DNA of 64,000 bases, taken from the NCBI RefSeq assembly GCF_035917995.1, contig NZ_CP109131.1, forward strand, positions 1,798,001 to 1,862,000. The letters are read 5' to 3'. The translations under genes and the position numbers were made by a program. The notes beneath the pieces are model-generated. The model searched no databases, was not told the origin of the DNA, and worked only from the letters and a program-made list of their open reading frames with translations. The stretch is from Streptosporangium sp. NBC_01755. Lineage in GTDB: Bacteria; Actinomycetota; Actinomycetes; Streptosporangiales; Streptosporangiaceae. The stretch's first letter is position 1; every line of letters begins with the position of its first letter. Below are positions 41,551-50,204 of this stretch, piece after piece.

Positions 41551-42482
41551 CCGAGGTGCGGATTCTGCCCTACAGCCACGTCGTCGGACAGGCGGACCTG
41601 CGCCGATGCCTGGAGCTGGCCTTCGTCGCGCCGGGCATCGGCGGCGTGCTGGTCAGCGGCGAGCGCGGCACGGCCAAGTCGACCACGGTGCGGTCCTTCA
41701 GCCTCATGGCCTACGGCGGGCTTCCGGTCACGCTGCCCATCAACGCCACGGAAGACCGCGTGCTGGGCGGCTGGAGCATCGACGCGCTGATGACGGGCAG
41801 GACCGAGCGGCAGCCGGGTCTGCTGGAAGCCGCCGACAAGCAGGGTCTCCTCTACATCGACGAGGTGAACCTCCTCGACGACCATCTGGTCAACATCATC
41901 CTGGACGTCACCTCGACCAATGTGCTCGTGGTCCACCGGGAAGGGCTCGACCGGCCGACGATCGCCGTCAAGTTCACGCTGGTCGGCACCATGAACCCGG
42001 AGGAGGGGTGGCTGCGCCCGCAGCTTCTTGACCGGTTCGGCCTGCTGGTGCCGGTCAGCGCCGAGACGGCGGTCGAACAGCGGCACGAGATCCTCCGCAC
42101 GGTCCTGCGGTTCGAGGAGGAGATCGCCAAGCCGGGCTCCCCGTGGCTGGAGAAGGGGGCCGAGCAGGACCGGGAGATACGGAGGCGGCTTGACCTGGCC
42201 AAGACGAGGGTGGGCAAGGTGGAGATGCCGGACGAGATCCTCGGCCTCTGCTCCCGGATCTCGGCGAAGTTCGAGGTGGCCGGGCACCGCGGCGAGAAGG
42301 TGATGGCACTGGCCGCCAGAGCGCGGGCGGCGCTGGAAGGACACCGGATCGTCACCTCCGGCGACGTCCGCGCGGTCGCCGAGTTCGCCCTGGCGCATCG
42401 CCTTCCCGAGGCGGTGTACGGCGAGTCGATCAAGTGGACCGCCAAGGAGCGAGACCAGCTGGACACGATCATCCTGGGGTAA
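41547..42482 (+). CDS. MoxR/BchI-type AAA+ ATPase
   Basis: 311-residue AAA+ ATPase of the magnesium-chelatase-I/MoxR clade. Walker A GERGTAKST at 38-46, helix-2 insert region PINATEDRVLGGWSIDALMT, Walker B LLYIDEVNLLDD (D105 E106), sensor-1 VGTMNPEEG, arginine finger in LLDRFGLLV and a lid domain with sensor-2-like region. All ATPase residues are present. It works with the vWA protein encoded two bases downstream, as BchI does with BchD. In conflict systems the pair is thought to remodel or gate effector proteins. Confidence 0.9.
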   Translation: MTEVRILPYSHVVGQADLRRCLELAFVAPGIGGVLVSGERGTAKSTTVRSFSLMAYGGLPVTLPINATEDRVLGGWSIDALMTGRTERQPGLLEAADKQGLLYIDEVNLLDDHLVNIILDVTSTNVLVVHREGLDRPTIAVKFTLVGTMNPEEGWLRPQLLDRFGLLVPVSAETAVEQRHEILRTVLRFEEEIAKPGSPWLEKGAEQDREIRRRLDLAKTRVGKVEMPDEILGLCSRISAKFEVAGHRGEKVMALAARARAALEGHRIVTSGDVRAVAEFALAHRLPEAVYGESIKWTAKERDQLDTIILG

Positions 42483-42484
42483 CG

Positions 42485-44233
42485 ATGGCCATGCCGACCG
42501 CGTCGCGAGTGAGGTACGCCCTGGCGTGCGCCGCGCTCGACCCACGGCTCCGCGGGGTGCTCCTGTTCGACCTGGAGCCCGCCCTGCTGCTCGACATCGG
42601 GCACTGGCTCGGCTCGCTCCTCGGGAATCCCCACCCGTACGTGCTGGGAACGTCGGCCGTCGCGGACAACGCGTGGATCGGCCTGTCCTCCAGGCCCACG
42701 TTCGGCGTCTCTCCGGGACCCCTGGTCGACAGCCCCGGCGCCCCTCCCCTCACCGTCCTCGTCTCCGATCTCGCGAAGCTCTCGCTCACCGGGCAGCGGG
42801 CCGCGATCACCCTGCTGGACGCCGACGTGGCCCACCTGGAGCGCGAAGGGCTCAGCGTGACCTGGGCGCCACGGACCCGGTGGGTGGCCGGCTGCGCCCG
42901 CGCCGACGTCGGCCGGATCCCGCCGCATCTGCTCGACCGCTTCCCCCTGCGCGTCGACGCCTCCGGGCTCCCCGCGGATCTGGAACCCCCAGCGGAGAAG
43001 TGGCGCCACGCGCTGGCCGGAGGCCGGCTGGCGACTGTACCCGACGAGGTGTCCAGAGGGGTTCTCGGCCGTACCGCGAGGGGCACGGCCGGTGCGCGCC
43101 GGGACCTCGCCCTCGCCAGGATCGGCCGGGCGCTGGCAACCCTCGACAGCCGTACCTGGACCACGAACGCCGACGTCGAGCAGGCGGCGTCACTGCTGCG
43201 CCTCCCCCCACCACTCGATCGGGGTCACCGCGACGACTCCGGGGGCGGCGTCGCCCGCGGGCGGCACGATCCCGAAGAGGGCGGCGGAGCCGGAAGGCGC
43301 GGCGGGAAGGAGCCGTCCCCCTCGGCGCGAGCGGACGGGTTCAACGTCGCGGCCCCGGCTCCCGCCCAGCCGCTCGCTCCGGGCCCCGTCTCCCCCGCCG
43401 ACCCCGGCGGCCCCTACCCCGAGGACGACACCGAGCCGGAACGAGACCCGGGGTCGCTTCGCTCGCAGACCACGCGGCACTCCTCGTCGCGGCCGAGCCA
43501 CGGCAGGTCCATCGGGTCACGGCCGGGCGCCTTCGGCGACCTGGCGATCGTCGCCACCATCCTCGGCGCCGCTCCCCTGCAGGCCGGGCGGTGTGAGGAT
43601 CACTACTCGCGCCCGCCGCACCCCCTGCACCTGATCCCGCCGGACCTGAGGGTCCATCGCCGTAGCGCCGACCCGGCCAGGCTCCTGGTCCTCGTCCTCG
43701 ATCACACCTGCAGGGCGGGCTGGAACTGGCTCGACGCCCTGGCCCCCTACCTGCAGTGGGCCTATACCGGCAGGGCCGGCGTCTCCGTGATCGAGGTCGG
43801 CGCGGCGGGCGTCGCCAACGAGCTCCGCGCCCAGCGGTTCAGCGCGTCCAGCCTGCTCGACCCTCGGGTCGTACGAGCCCTGGAACGGCCCGTGGGCCGC
43901 TGCACCCCACTCGCGCACGGACTCGACCTGGCCGTCGAGACACTGCGCCACCGGCTCCACCTGGGGAGGGTGCCCGCCGACGACGTGCTGCTCGTCATCG
44001 TCACCGACGGGCGCGGCAACATCCCGTTGCGCGCGAGCGCGACGGGCGAGCTGCCCGACCGCGTCGGCAGCGAGGGAGTGGAGGACGCGCTGGCGATGGC
44101 ACGAGAACTGAGCAGGATGAAACGGATCCACGCCGTCGTCCTCGATCCCGGCCCCAGACCGGGCGCGGCTCTGACCCGCGCGCTGGCCGAGGCCTGCGGC
44201 GCCCGGCTCCAGCAGGGTGGTGAGCCACGGTGA
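42485..44233 (+). CDS. BchD-like protein with C-terminal vWA domain
   Basis: 582 residues. The N-terminal 230 resemble a decayed AAA+/BchD domain without a P-loop (VRYALACAALDPRLRGVLLF, LTVLVSDLAKLSLTGQRAAI, DADVAHLEREGLSVTWAPRT). Then comes a disordered Pro/Arg/Glu-rich linker (about 245-350). The last 190 residues are a vWA domain (RLLVLVLDHTCRAGWNWLDA, VGRCTPLAHGLDLAVETLRH, LLVIVTDGRGN). The first MIDAS element reads D-H-T-C-R instead of D-x-S-x-S, so metal binding is doubtful. Partner of the AAA+ ATPase; its stop overlaps the CHAT start (GTGA). Confidence 0.85.
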   Translation: MAMPTASRVRYALACAALDPRLRGVLLFDLEPALLLDIGHWLGSLLGNPHPYVLGTSAVADNAWIGLSSRPTFGVSPGPLVDSPGAPPLTVLVSDLAKLSLTGQRAAITLLDADVAHLEREGLSVTWAPRTRWVAGCARADVGRIPPHLLDRFPLRVDASGLPADLEPPAEKWRHALAGGRLATVPDEVSRGVLGRTARGTAGARRDLALARIGRALATLDSRTWTTNADVEQAASLLRLPPPLDRGHRDDSGGGVARGRHDPEEGGGAGRRGGKEPSPSARADGFNVAAPAPAQPLAPGPVSPADPGGPYPEDDTEPERDPGSLRSQTTRHSSSRPSHGRSIGSRPGAFGDLAIVATILGAAPLQAGRCEDHYSRPPHPLHLIPPDLRVHRRSADPARLLVLVLDHTCRAGWNWLDALAPYLQWAYTGRAGVSVIEVGAAGVANELRAQRFSASSLLDPRVVRALERPVGRCTPLAHGLDLAVETLRHRLHLGRVPADDVLLVIVTDGRGNIPLRASATGELPDRVGSEGVEDALAMARELSRMKRIHAVVLDPGPRPGAALTRALAEACGARLQQGGEPR

Positions 44234-45552
44234 ACGGCATGCCGAACGGGCTGCGCAGGGCACTACTCAGCGGCGGACGTCCCTTCAACCCGCGCGCCGC
44301 CGGCCCCCCGCGGGCACAGGCTCCCTCGAAGGGGGACCCCGGGGCGGCGGAGGCACGGGTTCCGCCGGTCGGCGGCGCCGGGGCGGGAGTCACCAAGATG
44401 GCCCCCCTCCCCCCGGCCCCCATCGATCCCACCGCCGGTCTGCCCCCCAGGACCGCCCGCCTGAACGTGTGGCGGGAGAGCGGCACCGGCAGGGAGAGCT
44501 ACGGACTCGCCGGGGTCTGCTGCTGCGGCATCGCGCTCACCTACCAGAAGCAGCCGCAACAGGTGAAACCTTCCAGGCTGACCCTGGGAGACCTCATCCA
44601 CGGCGGCGCCGGCGGGGAATCTCCGACCAAGACGTTCCTGCGCCTCATCAGCTGGTCCAAGGACGCCAGCGAGGGTCTCAAGGGCTTTCTCTCCGAGATC
44701 CGCCGGGCGCACGGCGACGACGTCCGTATGATCATCGAGGATGTCACGGGCTACGACCTCCCCTGGGAATTACTGCGGCACCGCGACAGGGGCCTGGCCG
44801 GTGAGTGGCTGGGCGCGCTGTTTCCGATCGCCCGCTCGGTGGGGACACCTCCCTCGGCGGTGACCAGATGCACCGGCGAGATCCTCGCTTATGTCGCTCC
44901 CGACATGGCGGGCGACCGTGCCCTGCTGGATCGATTCCCGATGCCCACCAGGGACGTCACCCTCAAGGGCCTGCTGAATCTGCTGGACGCGGAGGGCGGC
45001 CCCGTCTCGCTGGTCTACGTGGCCTGCCACGGAAGGTACGGGAAGACCGGCACACCCCACTCCGGGACAGAGATCAAACTCATCGAGGGCTCTCGCGGCT
45101 CGAAGCGCGGGATCAGCCTCCGCGAGATCCACGCGCACGACCTGCTCCGCCTGGAACAGACCGGCGGACTCGTCTTCCTCAACGCCTGCCACTCCGCCAG
45201 GGAAAAGGTCGACCCCGACCTCGACAACACCACGCTGCGCAGCTTCGCCAGGGTCTTCCTCGACGCGGGGGCCTCCGGGTTCATCGGGACCATGGGAGAG
45301 GTCGGCCGGGAGCACGGGTACGACCTGGCGAAGAGCCTGCTCGACGCGTTCACCGGGAACCCCGGCACGCCCGTGGTCGTGGCCCTGCGCGACTATCGGA
45401 GAAAAGTCGCGGCCCCGATCGTGGGCGTCCCCGGTGAGGACGACGAGGAGGCCGCCGCACAGCTGCTCCCGTTCTTCTACGCCTTCATGTACGCGTACTT
45501 CGGAAGCCCGGAGACCACCCTGGGGCCGGCGCCGCGCGAGGAGACCCGGTGA
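44230..45552 (+). CDS. CHAT-domain protease
   Basis: 440 residues: a disordered start (1-75), a central part (GVCCCGIALTYQKQPQQVKP, SWSKDASEGLKGFLSEIRRA) and a C-terminal CHAT caspase-like domain. The catalytic dyad is visible: His267 in YVACHGRYGK and Cys320 in FLNACHSARE, with the typical GASGFIGTMGEV strand after it. CHAT proteases are effectors in several bacterial immune systems, activated by upstream NTPases. Start GTG overlaps the preceding stop and the end overlaps the next start, so expression is tightly coupled. Confidence 0.9.
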   Translation: MNGMPNGLRRALLSGGRPFNPRAAGPPRAQAPSKGDPGAAEARVPPVGGAGAGVTKMAPLPPAPIDPTAGLPPRTARLNVWRESGTGRESYGLAGVCCCGIALTYQKQPQQVKPSRLTLGDLIHGGAGGESPTKTFLRLISWSKDASEGLKGFLSEIRRAHGDDVRMIIEDVTGYDLPWELLRHRDRGLAGEWLGALFPIARSVGTPPSAVTRCTGEILAYVAPDMAGDRALLDRFPMPTRDVTLKGLLNLLDAEGGPVSLVYVACHGRYGKTGTPHSGTEIKLIEGSRGSKRGISLREIHAHDLLRLEQTGGLVFLNACHSAREKVDPDLDNTTLRSFARVFLDAGASGFIGTMGEVGREHGYDLAKSLLDAFTGNPGTPVVVALRDYRRKVAAPIVGVPGEDDEEAAAQLLPFFYAFMYAYFGSPETTLGPAPREETR

Positions 45553-48371
45553 GTCCGCCCACCATCCAGCTGGAGCCCCTGGTCAGCTGGCCCCGGGCCA
45601 TGACAGTGGGCCAGGAGTACCTGGTCACGGTGGATCTCAGGCTCGCGCGGCCCGGCGACGAGTGGCCGTACCGGGAAGAGGAGTTCGCCTTCAGCTGCAT
45701 GCTCGACGGCGGGGAGCGAATCGCCGTCGAGTCGGTGGACGACATCTCGGTGATCCTCCACCGGTTCGGTGGCACGTACGGGCCTGCCCGGTTCGTCGTG
45801 ACCGCGCGGGGAGACGCGGGGGATCACGAGCTCCGGCTCAGCCTCAGCACCCAGAGGGGTGCCACCGTCAGGACCGACACCCTGCCCGTGCGCATCACCG
45901 CGCTCGCGTCCGGAGCGGAGGATCGTCACGTCGATTTCCAGGCCGTACCCGGGAAGCCCTGGCCGGGGAACCGGTCGGGAAAGGAGGGGACCTGGGTCGC
46001 CGCGATCCATCGGGGAGACGATCCGGCGCCGGTGGGCGCCGGAGTGTTCGTCGGCGAGAACCGGGTGCTGACCTGCGCCCACGGCATCCCGCCCGGTCGC
46101 CGGACCGCGGACCGGTTGTGGGTGACCTTCCCCAGGGCGAACGGGCCGACGCGCCGGTACGGCGCCTCGGTGATCTCGGGGGCGGGAGCCTCGGGCGCCT
46201 CGGGTGACCTGGCGGTCCTGCTGCTCGCGGAGACCCCCTCGCCCCAGGTGGTCGCGGCGCCCGTACGGCTGGACGAAGTGGACGACCTGGTGGGGCGGCG
46301 GTGGTCGGCGGTGGGGCTGCCCGACGACGAGGGCCGGAGCGTGATCGTCAAGGGGGTCATGGACCTCGCGCCCGCCCATGGGAGCGTCACGCTGACCACC
46401 GACCCCGGCCATCGGCTGGATCCCGGCCTCAGCGGCGCCGCGGTGTGGTCGCCGGGCTACGGAGCCGTCATCGGAATGGTCACGAAGGTCGGCGGGCCGG
46501 GCAGCGGTGTGGCGATCACGATGCGAGAGGTGAACGCGCTGCTTCCCGGCCAGCTCCCCGAGGCGCGTGGCAGGAGAATCGGCGGCCAGGGCTGGAAGAG
46601 CCGCCTGACCCCGCAGGTACGCACCGGCGTCGTGCCGGAGGTACGCACCGGCGTCGTGCCGGAGGTACGCACCGGCGTCGTGCCGGAGGTACGCACCGGC
46701 GTCGTGCCGGACCACGACGACGGTGTCCCGCCGCGTCCTGACGCCGGACTGCTGGACAGCCTGCTGGGCGACCAGGCCGGGCAACCCGCTCCCGCCCGGC
46801 GGGAGCGGGCAGATGTGATCTTCGCCATCGAGATGTCCGGGAGGGACGAAGCCGTCCTGCGACGTCGGCGGCTGACGGCGGCCACGATCGAACAGCTGAT
46901 GGCCAGATACCCCGGCGAGGTGAACGTGGCGGTCATCGGCTACACCTACCACGACTACAACCGCCGTGGCGACGGGCGCCGGCCCGTGGTCAGCGGCTCC
47001 TGGCTGGAGCCCGCGGAGGACGCTCTGGCCTCACTGGCGAGTCTGGAATCGACGTCGGTGAGCTTCCCGGGGGCGGCACCCCTGGAAGACGCCCTGCATC
47101 ACATCGAGCGCCGCCTTTCCCCCGGCGACCCGGGCCACCCCGTCGTCCTGCTGGTACTGGCGAGGCAGCCGCCCCATCCGGTCAGGGCCAGCCGCGACGC
47201 GGCGCTCCCGTGCCCGAACCGCTACGACCACCGGGAGCTGACCGATCGGCTCGCCGATCGCGGGGTGCGCCTCATGACCGTCACCGACGACGCACCCGGC
47301 CGTACGTCCCCGCACCTGCGAAGGCTCGGTGTCGATCACTCCGTGGAACTGCGGCGGGCCGATCCTGCCGCCCTCGTGGACGCGATGGCCATACAGCACG
47401 TCGCACCCGCCAGGAGAGCGGCGCCCACCCGCAGGATCACGGCCGAGCACGGTGCGGTGCCCGAACCCGGCCGGCGCGTGCGCCGCGTTGGGCTGCTGGG
47501 CCCCGCGGGCAGCGGTAAGACGACCTTTCTCGGCGCGCTCAACATGGCGGTCATGCGCCACGACGCCGGCCTGTCGCTGCTGGGCGCCGACAGCGCGGCG
47601 ACCGATCGGCTCGTCGCACTCACCGACACGCTGGTACGGGGACGCAGGTTCCCCCCGGCGAACATCACGCTGGATGGCACGGAGCTGACATTCCGGGGAA
47701 AGCGGCTGTCCCGGGGCTTCTTGGGAAGGCGCCGCGAGACCGACTTCACTCTCCATCTCAGCGTCATGACCACCTCCGGCGGGCAGCGCGAGGACATGGC
47801 GCGGTGGCTGGCCGGCTGCGATGACCTGGTCTATCTCTTCGACCCCCTCGGTGAGTCGGGGTGGGACGACGCCTCCGGCTTTTTCCTGGGCACGCTGCCA
47901 CAGCTCGGCCCGCACCTCGACGCGGCCGGCCGCCTACCGCACCGTCTCGCGGTCTGCCTGACCAAGTTCGACGACTTCAAGGTGCTGGAGACGGCGAAGC
48001 GGCTGAGGCTGCTGGCCACCGACCCCGAGGATCCCCTCGGGTTTCCCCTGGTGACCGACGATGACGCGAAAGAGCTGTTCCAGCAGCTGTGCAGGATATC
48101 CGGGGCCACGGACATGGTGCCGAATGCCATCGCTCGTTTCTTCCATGAGGACCGGATCAGATACTTCGTGACCTCGTCGATCGGCTTCTACGTCAGCCCC
48201 AGGAACGAGTACTTCGACATGGACGACTATCAGAATCTCGTTCCGGCGGAGTCCGGACCCGCGGGCGGCCAGCCGGTCTCCGGCACCGGGTACAACACCG
48301 AGGCCCGGATACGCGGCGAAGTACATCCGATCAATGTGGTGAAGCCGTTCCTCTGGCTGGCACAGCCGTGA
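45549..48371 (+). CDS. trypsin-vWA-GTPase fusion protein
   Basis: 940 residues with four parts. 1-120: beta-sandwich-like domain (VSWPRAMTVGQEYLVTVDLR). 135-345: trypsin-like serine protease with full triad His178 (VLTCAHGI), Asp220 (GDLAVLLL) and Ser295 (DPGLSGAAVW). 357-388: four VRTGVVPE repeats. About 418-620: vWA domain with degenerate MIDAS (FAIEMSGRDE). 650-940: GTPase with P-loop GPAGSGKTT near 652 and TKFD as base motif, almost identical in its last 150 residues to the separate GTPase at 52187. One polypeptide thus joins sensor-type, switch and protease parts. No signal peptide, so it is cytoplasmic. Last gene of the plus-strand operon. Confidence 0.88.
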   Translation: MSPPTIQLEPLVSWPRAMTVGQEYLVTVDLRLARPGDEWPYREEEFAFSCMLDGGERIAVESVDDISVILHRFGGTYGPARFVVTARGDAGDHELRLSLSTQRGATVRTDTLPVRITALASGAEDRHVDFQAVPGKPWPGNRSGKEGTWVAAIHRGDDPAPVGAGVFVGENRVLTCAHGIPPGRRTADRLWVTFPRANGPTRRYGASVISGAGASGASGDLAVLLLAETPSPQVVAAPVRLDEVDDLVGRRWSAVGLPDDEGRSVIVKGVMDLAPAHGSVTLTTDPGHRLDPGLSGAAVWSPGYGAVIGMVTKVGGPGSGVAITMREVNALLPGQLPEARGRRIGGQGWKSRLTPQVRTGVVPEVRTGVVPEVRTGVVPEVRTGVVPDHDDGVPPRPDAGLLDSLLGDQAGQPAPARRERADVIFAIEMSGRDEAVLRRRRLTAATIEQLMARYPGEVNVAVIGYTYHDYNRRGDGRRPVVSGSWLEPAEDALASLASLESTSVSFPGAAPLEDALHHIERRLSPGDPGHPVVLLVLARQPPHPVRASRDAALPCPNRYDHRELTDRLADRGVRLMTVTDDAPGRTSPHLRRLGVDHSVELRRADPAALVDAMAIQHVAPARRAAPTRRITAEHGAVPEPGRRVRRVGLLGPAGSGKTTFLGALNMAVMRHDAGLSLLGADSAATDRLVALTDTLVRGRRFPPANITLDGTELTFRGKRLSRGFLGRRRETDFTLHLSVMTTSGGQREDMARWLAGCDDLVYLFDPLGESGWDDASGFFLGTLPQLGPHLDAAGRLPHRLAVCLTKFDDFKVLETAKRLRLLATDPEDPLGFPLVTDDDAKELFQQLCRISGATDMVPNAIARFFHEDRIRYFVTSSIGFYVSPRNEYFDMDDYQNLVPAESGPAGGQPVSGTGYNTEARIRGEVHPINVVKPFLWLAQP
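46617..46712 (+). repeat. four tandem 24-bp repeats encoding VRTGVVPE
   Basis: Units begin at 46617, 46641, 46665 and 46689 and are identical except for the last base of the fourth. They form the linker between the protease and vWA domains. Identity at the DNA level shows recent expansion; each unit adds eight residues in frame. Confidence 0.95.
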
Positions 48372-48396
48372 GAAGGACCGGTCTCCTTTCCAGGAT

Positions 48397-50190
48397 CTAA
48401 GCGCGCTTGCGGTACGTGAACCCGAGGCGGCGCAGGAGTGAGGGGTCGGCGTCGGGCTCCTCCGGCTTGGGAACGCGCGTCCACGACGGGTCGGCAGGCT
48501 CCGGGGTGTCGTGCTCGGCCTGGAACTTCTCGAAGGTCTTTGCAGTGATACCCCCCTGGCTGAGAAGCGCGCGGAAGACGAGTTGGGTGAGCAGCCGGTG
48601 GGCGGGGGCGTCGCACAGCAGTGCGAGCGCGGCGAGCAGCGGCACCGACAACACCTCGGCGTGAGAGGTGAAAGCCTCCCGCAACTCGTCGGAGTCGAGG
48701 GATGCGCCGTAGTCGGCCACCAGCAGGACGAGGCACCTCTCGAACTGGCTGTCCACGTCGGTCCCGTCGAGCCGCCCGATCGCGGCCGTGAGCCGTGCGC
48801 GGCCTCGCAGCGCCGCGCCGATGGCGGCCCGCTGGCGAGGCTCGGACCAGCGGGCCGCGAGCTCCGAGCACACGAGCCGCACCACGGGCGCGTCGATCGG
48901 CTCCCGCTCCCCCGCGTCGACCAGTTCCCCGACGGACAGCGACGCGAGGACCGGCGCGGACCGGCGCGGGTCGAGGCGGCCGGCGAGCCTCAACGTGACG
49001 GTCGGATCAGCCGCCGGCATCCGGGACAGCGCGGTCAGCAGCCGTGCGGGGATCGGATCCACGTCCGCAAGGATCCGGTCGAGCCCGTCGACGGTGAGCT
49101 CGGGCCCGTAGGCCACGCTCAGTACCAGATCGTAGAGATGCTCCTGAACCGCCGGGACCAGGGCGGGACTCGGGACAAGGAGGCCGCGGTCGCTGACGAT
49201 ATTGCGCCGGCGGCGCACGCTGCCGTTCACGGCGGCCGAATCCCGCAGCGCGTCGAGCCGGGCCAGGTGACCGGGGATCAGGCCTGCCTGCCCGTACTCG
49301 ATGCTGTCGGCGCAGGCGATCAACAGGTCGTCGATCGACGTGGGGGAGGGCTCCGCGCCGGACTCCGCGATCGGCAGGACGGCCGCCAGGGTCTCCGTGG
49401 AGAACGCTCTCTGCTCGGTCTCATGGGAGAACCGCGCGATCAGCCCGGCGAGCCCTCTCTCTTTCCTGCTCGTCAGCATGTCGTGATACCGGTGGGCGAC
49501 GTCGTGGCTCTCGGGAATGCTCACCTCCTGCCTCCAGACGATGTTGAACGCCTTCTCCGACGGGTACTCGGCGAAGAACAGCCTGCTCCGGTGCTCGGCC
49601 GCGAGAGGTGCCCAGGTCGAGGCGATCAGCTTGGTCCTGAAGCCGTACGGGAGCAGCGCGGCCACCGTGTCCAGGAACCGGAGCCGGTCGAGCAGCGACG
49701 CTCCGCCGCCTTCGACGACGCAGACCCGCTGCCCGGTGAGCAGGAGGGCCGCCGCGCCCATGGCGGTCTGACCCACGGCCGCGGCGGTGGCCTCGACGTC
49801 CAGTGCCGGTGGGTCGACGACGAGCGGGGCACCGTCGGGCGGCAGTGCCTGACCCTCCAGCGCCCGATAAAGCCGCTCGTAGGAGACGGGGCCGAGGGCG
49901 GCCTGCGCGTAGGGCACGCAGAAGCAGCGGGTGACCGCTATTCCCCGGCCCAGCCCGTCGTACGCGCCGGACCACTCCTGGACGGCCAGGAAGATGTGCG
50001 CGGCCTCGCCGGCGCCCGCCCTGGCGATCGTCACCTGGGGGAGCTCCCTGGGGGTCGCCTTCGCGTATCGGTCGACGAGCTGGGAGAAGCCTGAGCGGCC
50101 GATCCGTCCCTGGCTGCAGGACAGGACGTCGTGCGTGTCCTTGCTTCCCGGAGGCACGCCCCACAGTGCCCACTCGGCTGTTATCAGCAT
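48397..50190 (-). CDS. GAP1-like GTPase-associated protein A
   Basis: 597 residues. The N-terminal domain (EWALWGVPPGSKDTHDVLSC, VTIARAGAGEAAHIFLAVQE, RGIAVTRCFCVPYAQAALGP) has the pattern of GTPase-associated protein 1, type-2 N-domain. The middle part (RLRFLDTVAALLPYGFRTKL, ASTWAPLAAEHRSRLFFAEY) is shared with the neighbour at 50205. The rest is helical (DALRDSAAVNGSVRRRRNIV, HEVL-type repeats). No membrane helix, unlike its paralogue. Start 50190 chosen at the beginning of the conserved domain; the longer frame lies inside the upstream gene. Probably regulates or is regulated by the GTPases. Confidence 0.8.
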   Translation of the reverse strand: MLITAEWALWGVPPGSKDTHDVLSCSQGRIGRSGFSQLVDRYAKATPRELPQVTIARAGAGEAAHIFLAVQEWSGAYDGLGRGIAVTRCFCVPYAQAALGPVSYERLYRALEGQALPPDGAPLVVDPPALDVEATAAAVGQTAMGAAALLLTGQRVCVVEGGGASLLDRLRFLDTVAALLPYGFRTKLIASTWAPLAAEHRSRLFFAEYPSEKAFNIVWRQEVSIPESHDVAHRYHDMLTSRKERGLAGLIARFSHETEQRAFSTETLAAVLPIAESGAEPSPTSIDDLLIACADSIEYGQAGLIPGHLARLDALRDSAAVNGSVRRRRNIVSDRGLLVPSPALVPAVQEHLYDLVLSVAYGPELTVDGLDRILADVDPIPARLLTALSRMPAADPTVTLRLAGRLDPRRSAPVLASLSVGELVDAGEREPIDAPVVRLVCSELAARWSEPRQRAAIGAALRGRARLTAAIGRLDGTDVDSQFERCLVLLVADYGASLDSDELREAFTSHAEVLSVPLLAALALLCDAPAHRLLTQLVFRALLSQGGITAKTFEKFQAEHDTPEPADPSWTRVPKPEEPDADPSLLRRLGFTYRKRA

Positions 50191-50204
50191 GACCGGCCGC
50201 CCGC

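Noticed and set aside
46617-46712. Regular 24-bp repeats as a CRISPR array
   Set aside because: Units are contiguous without spacers and lie in frame inside a coding sequence. No CRISPR array or cas gene was seen anywhere in the window.
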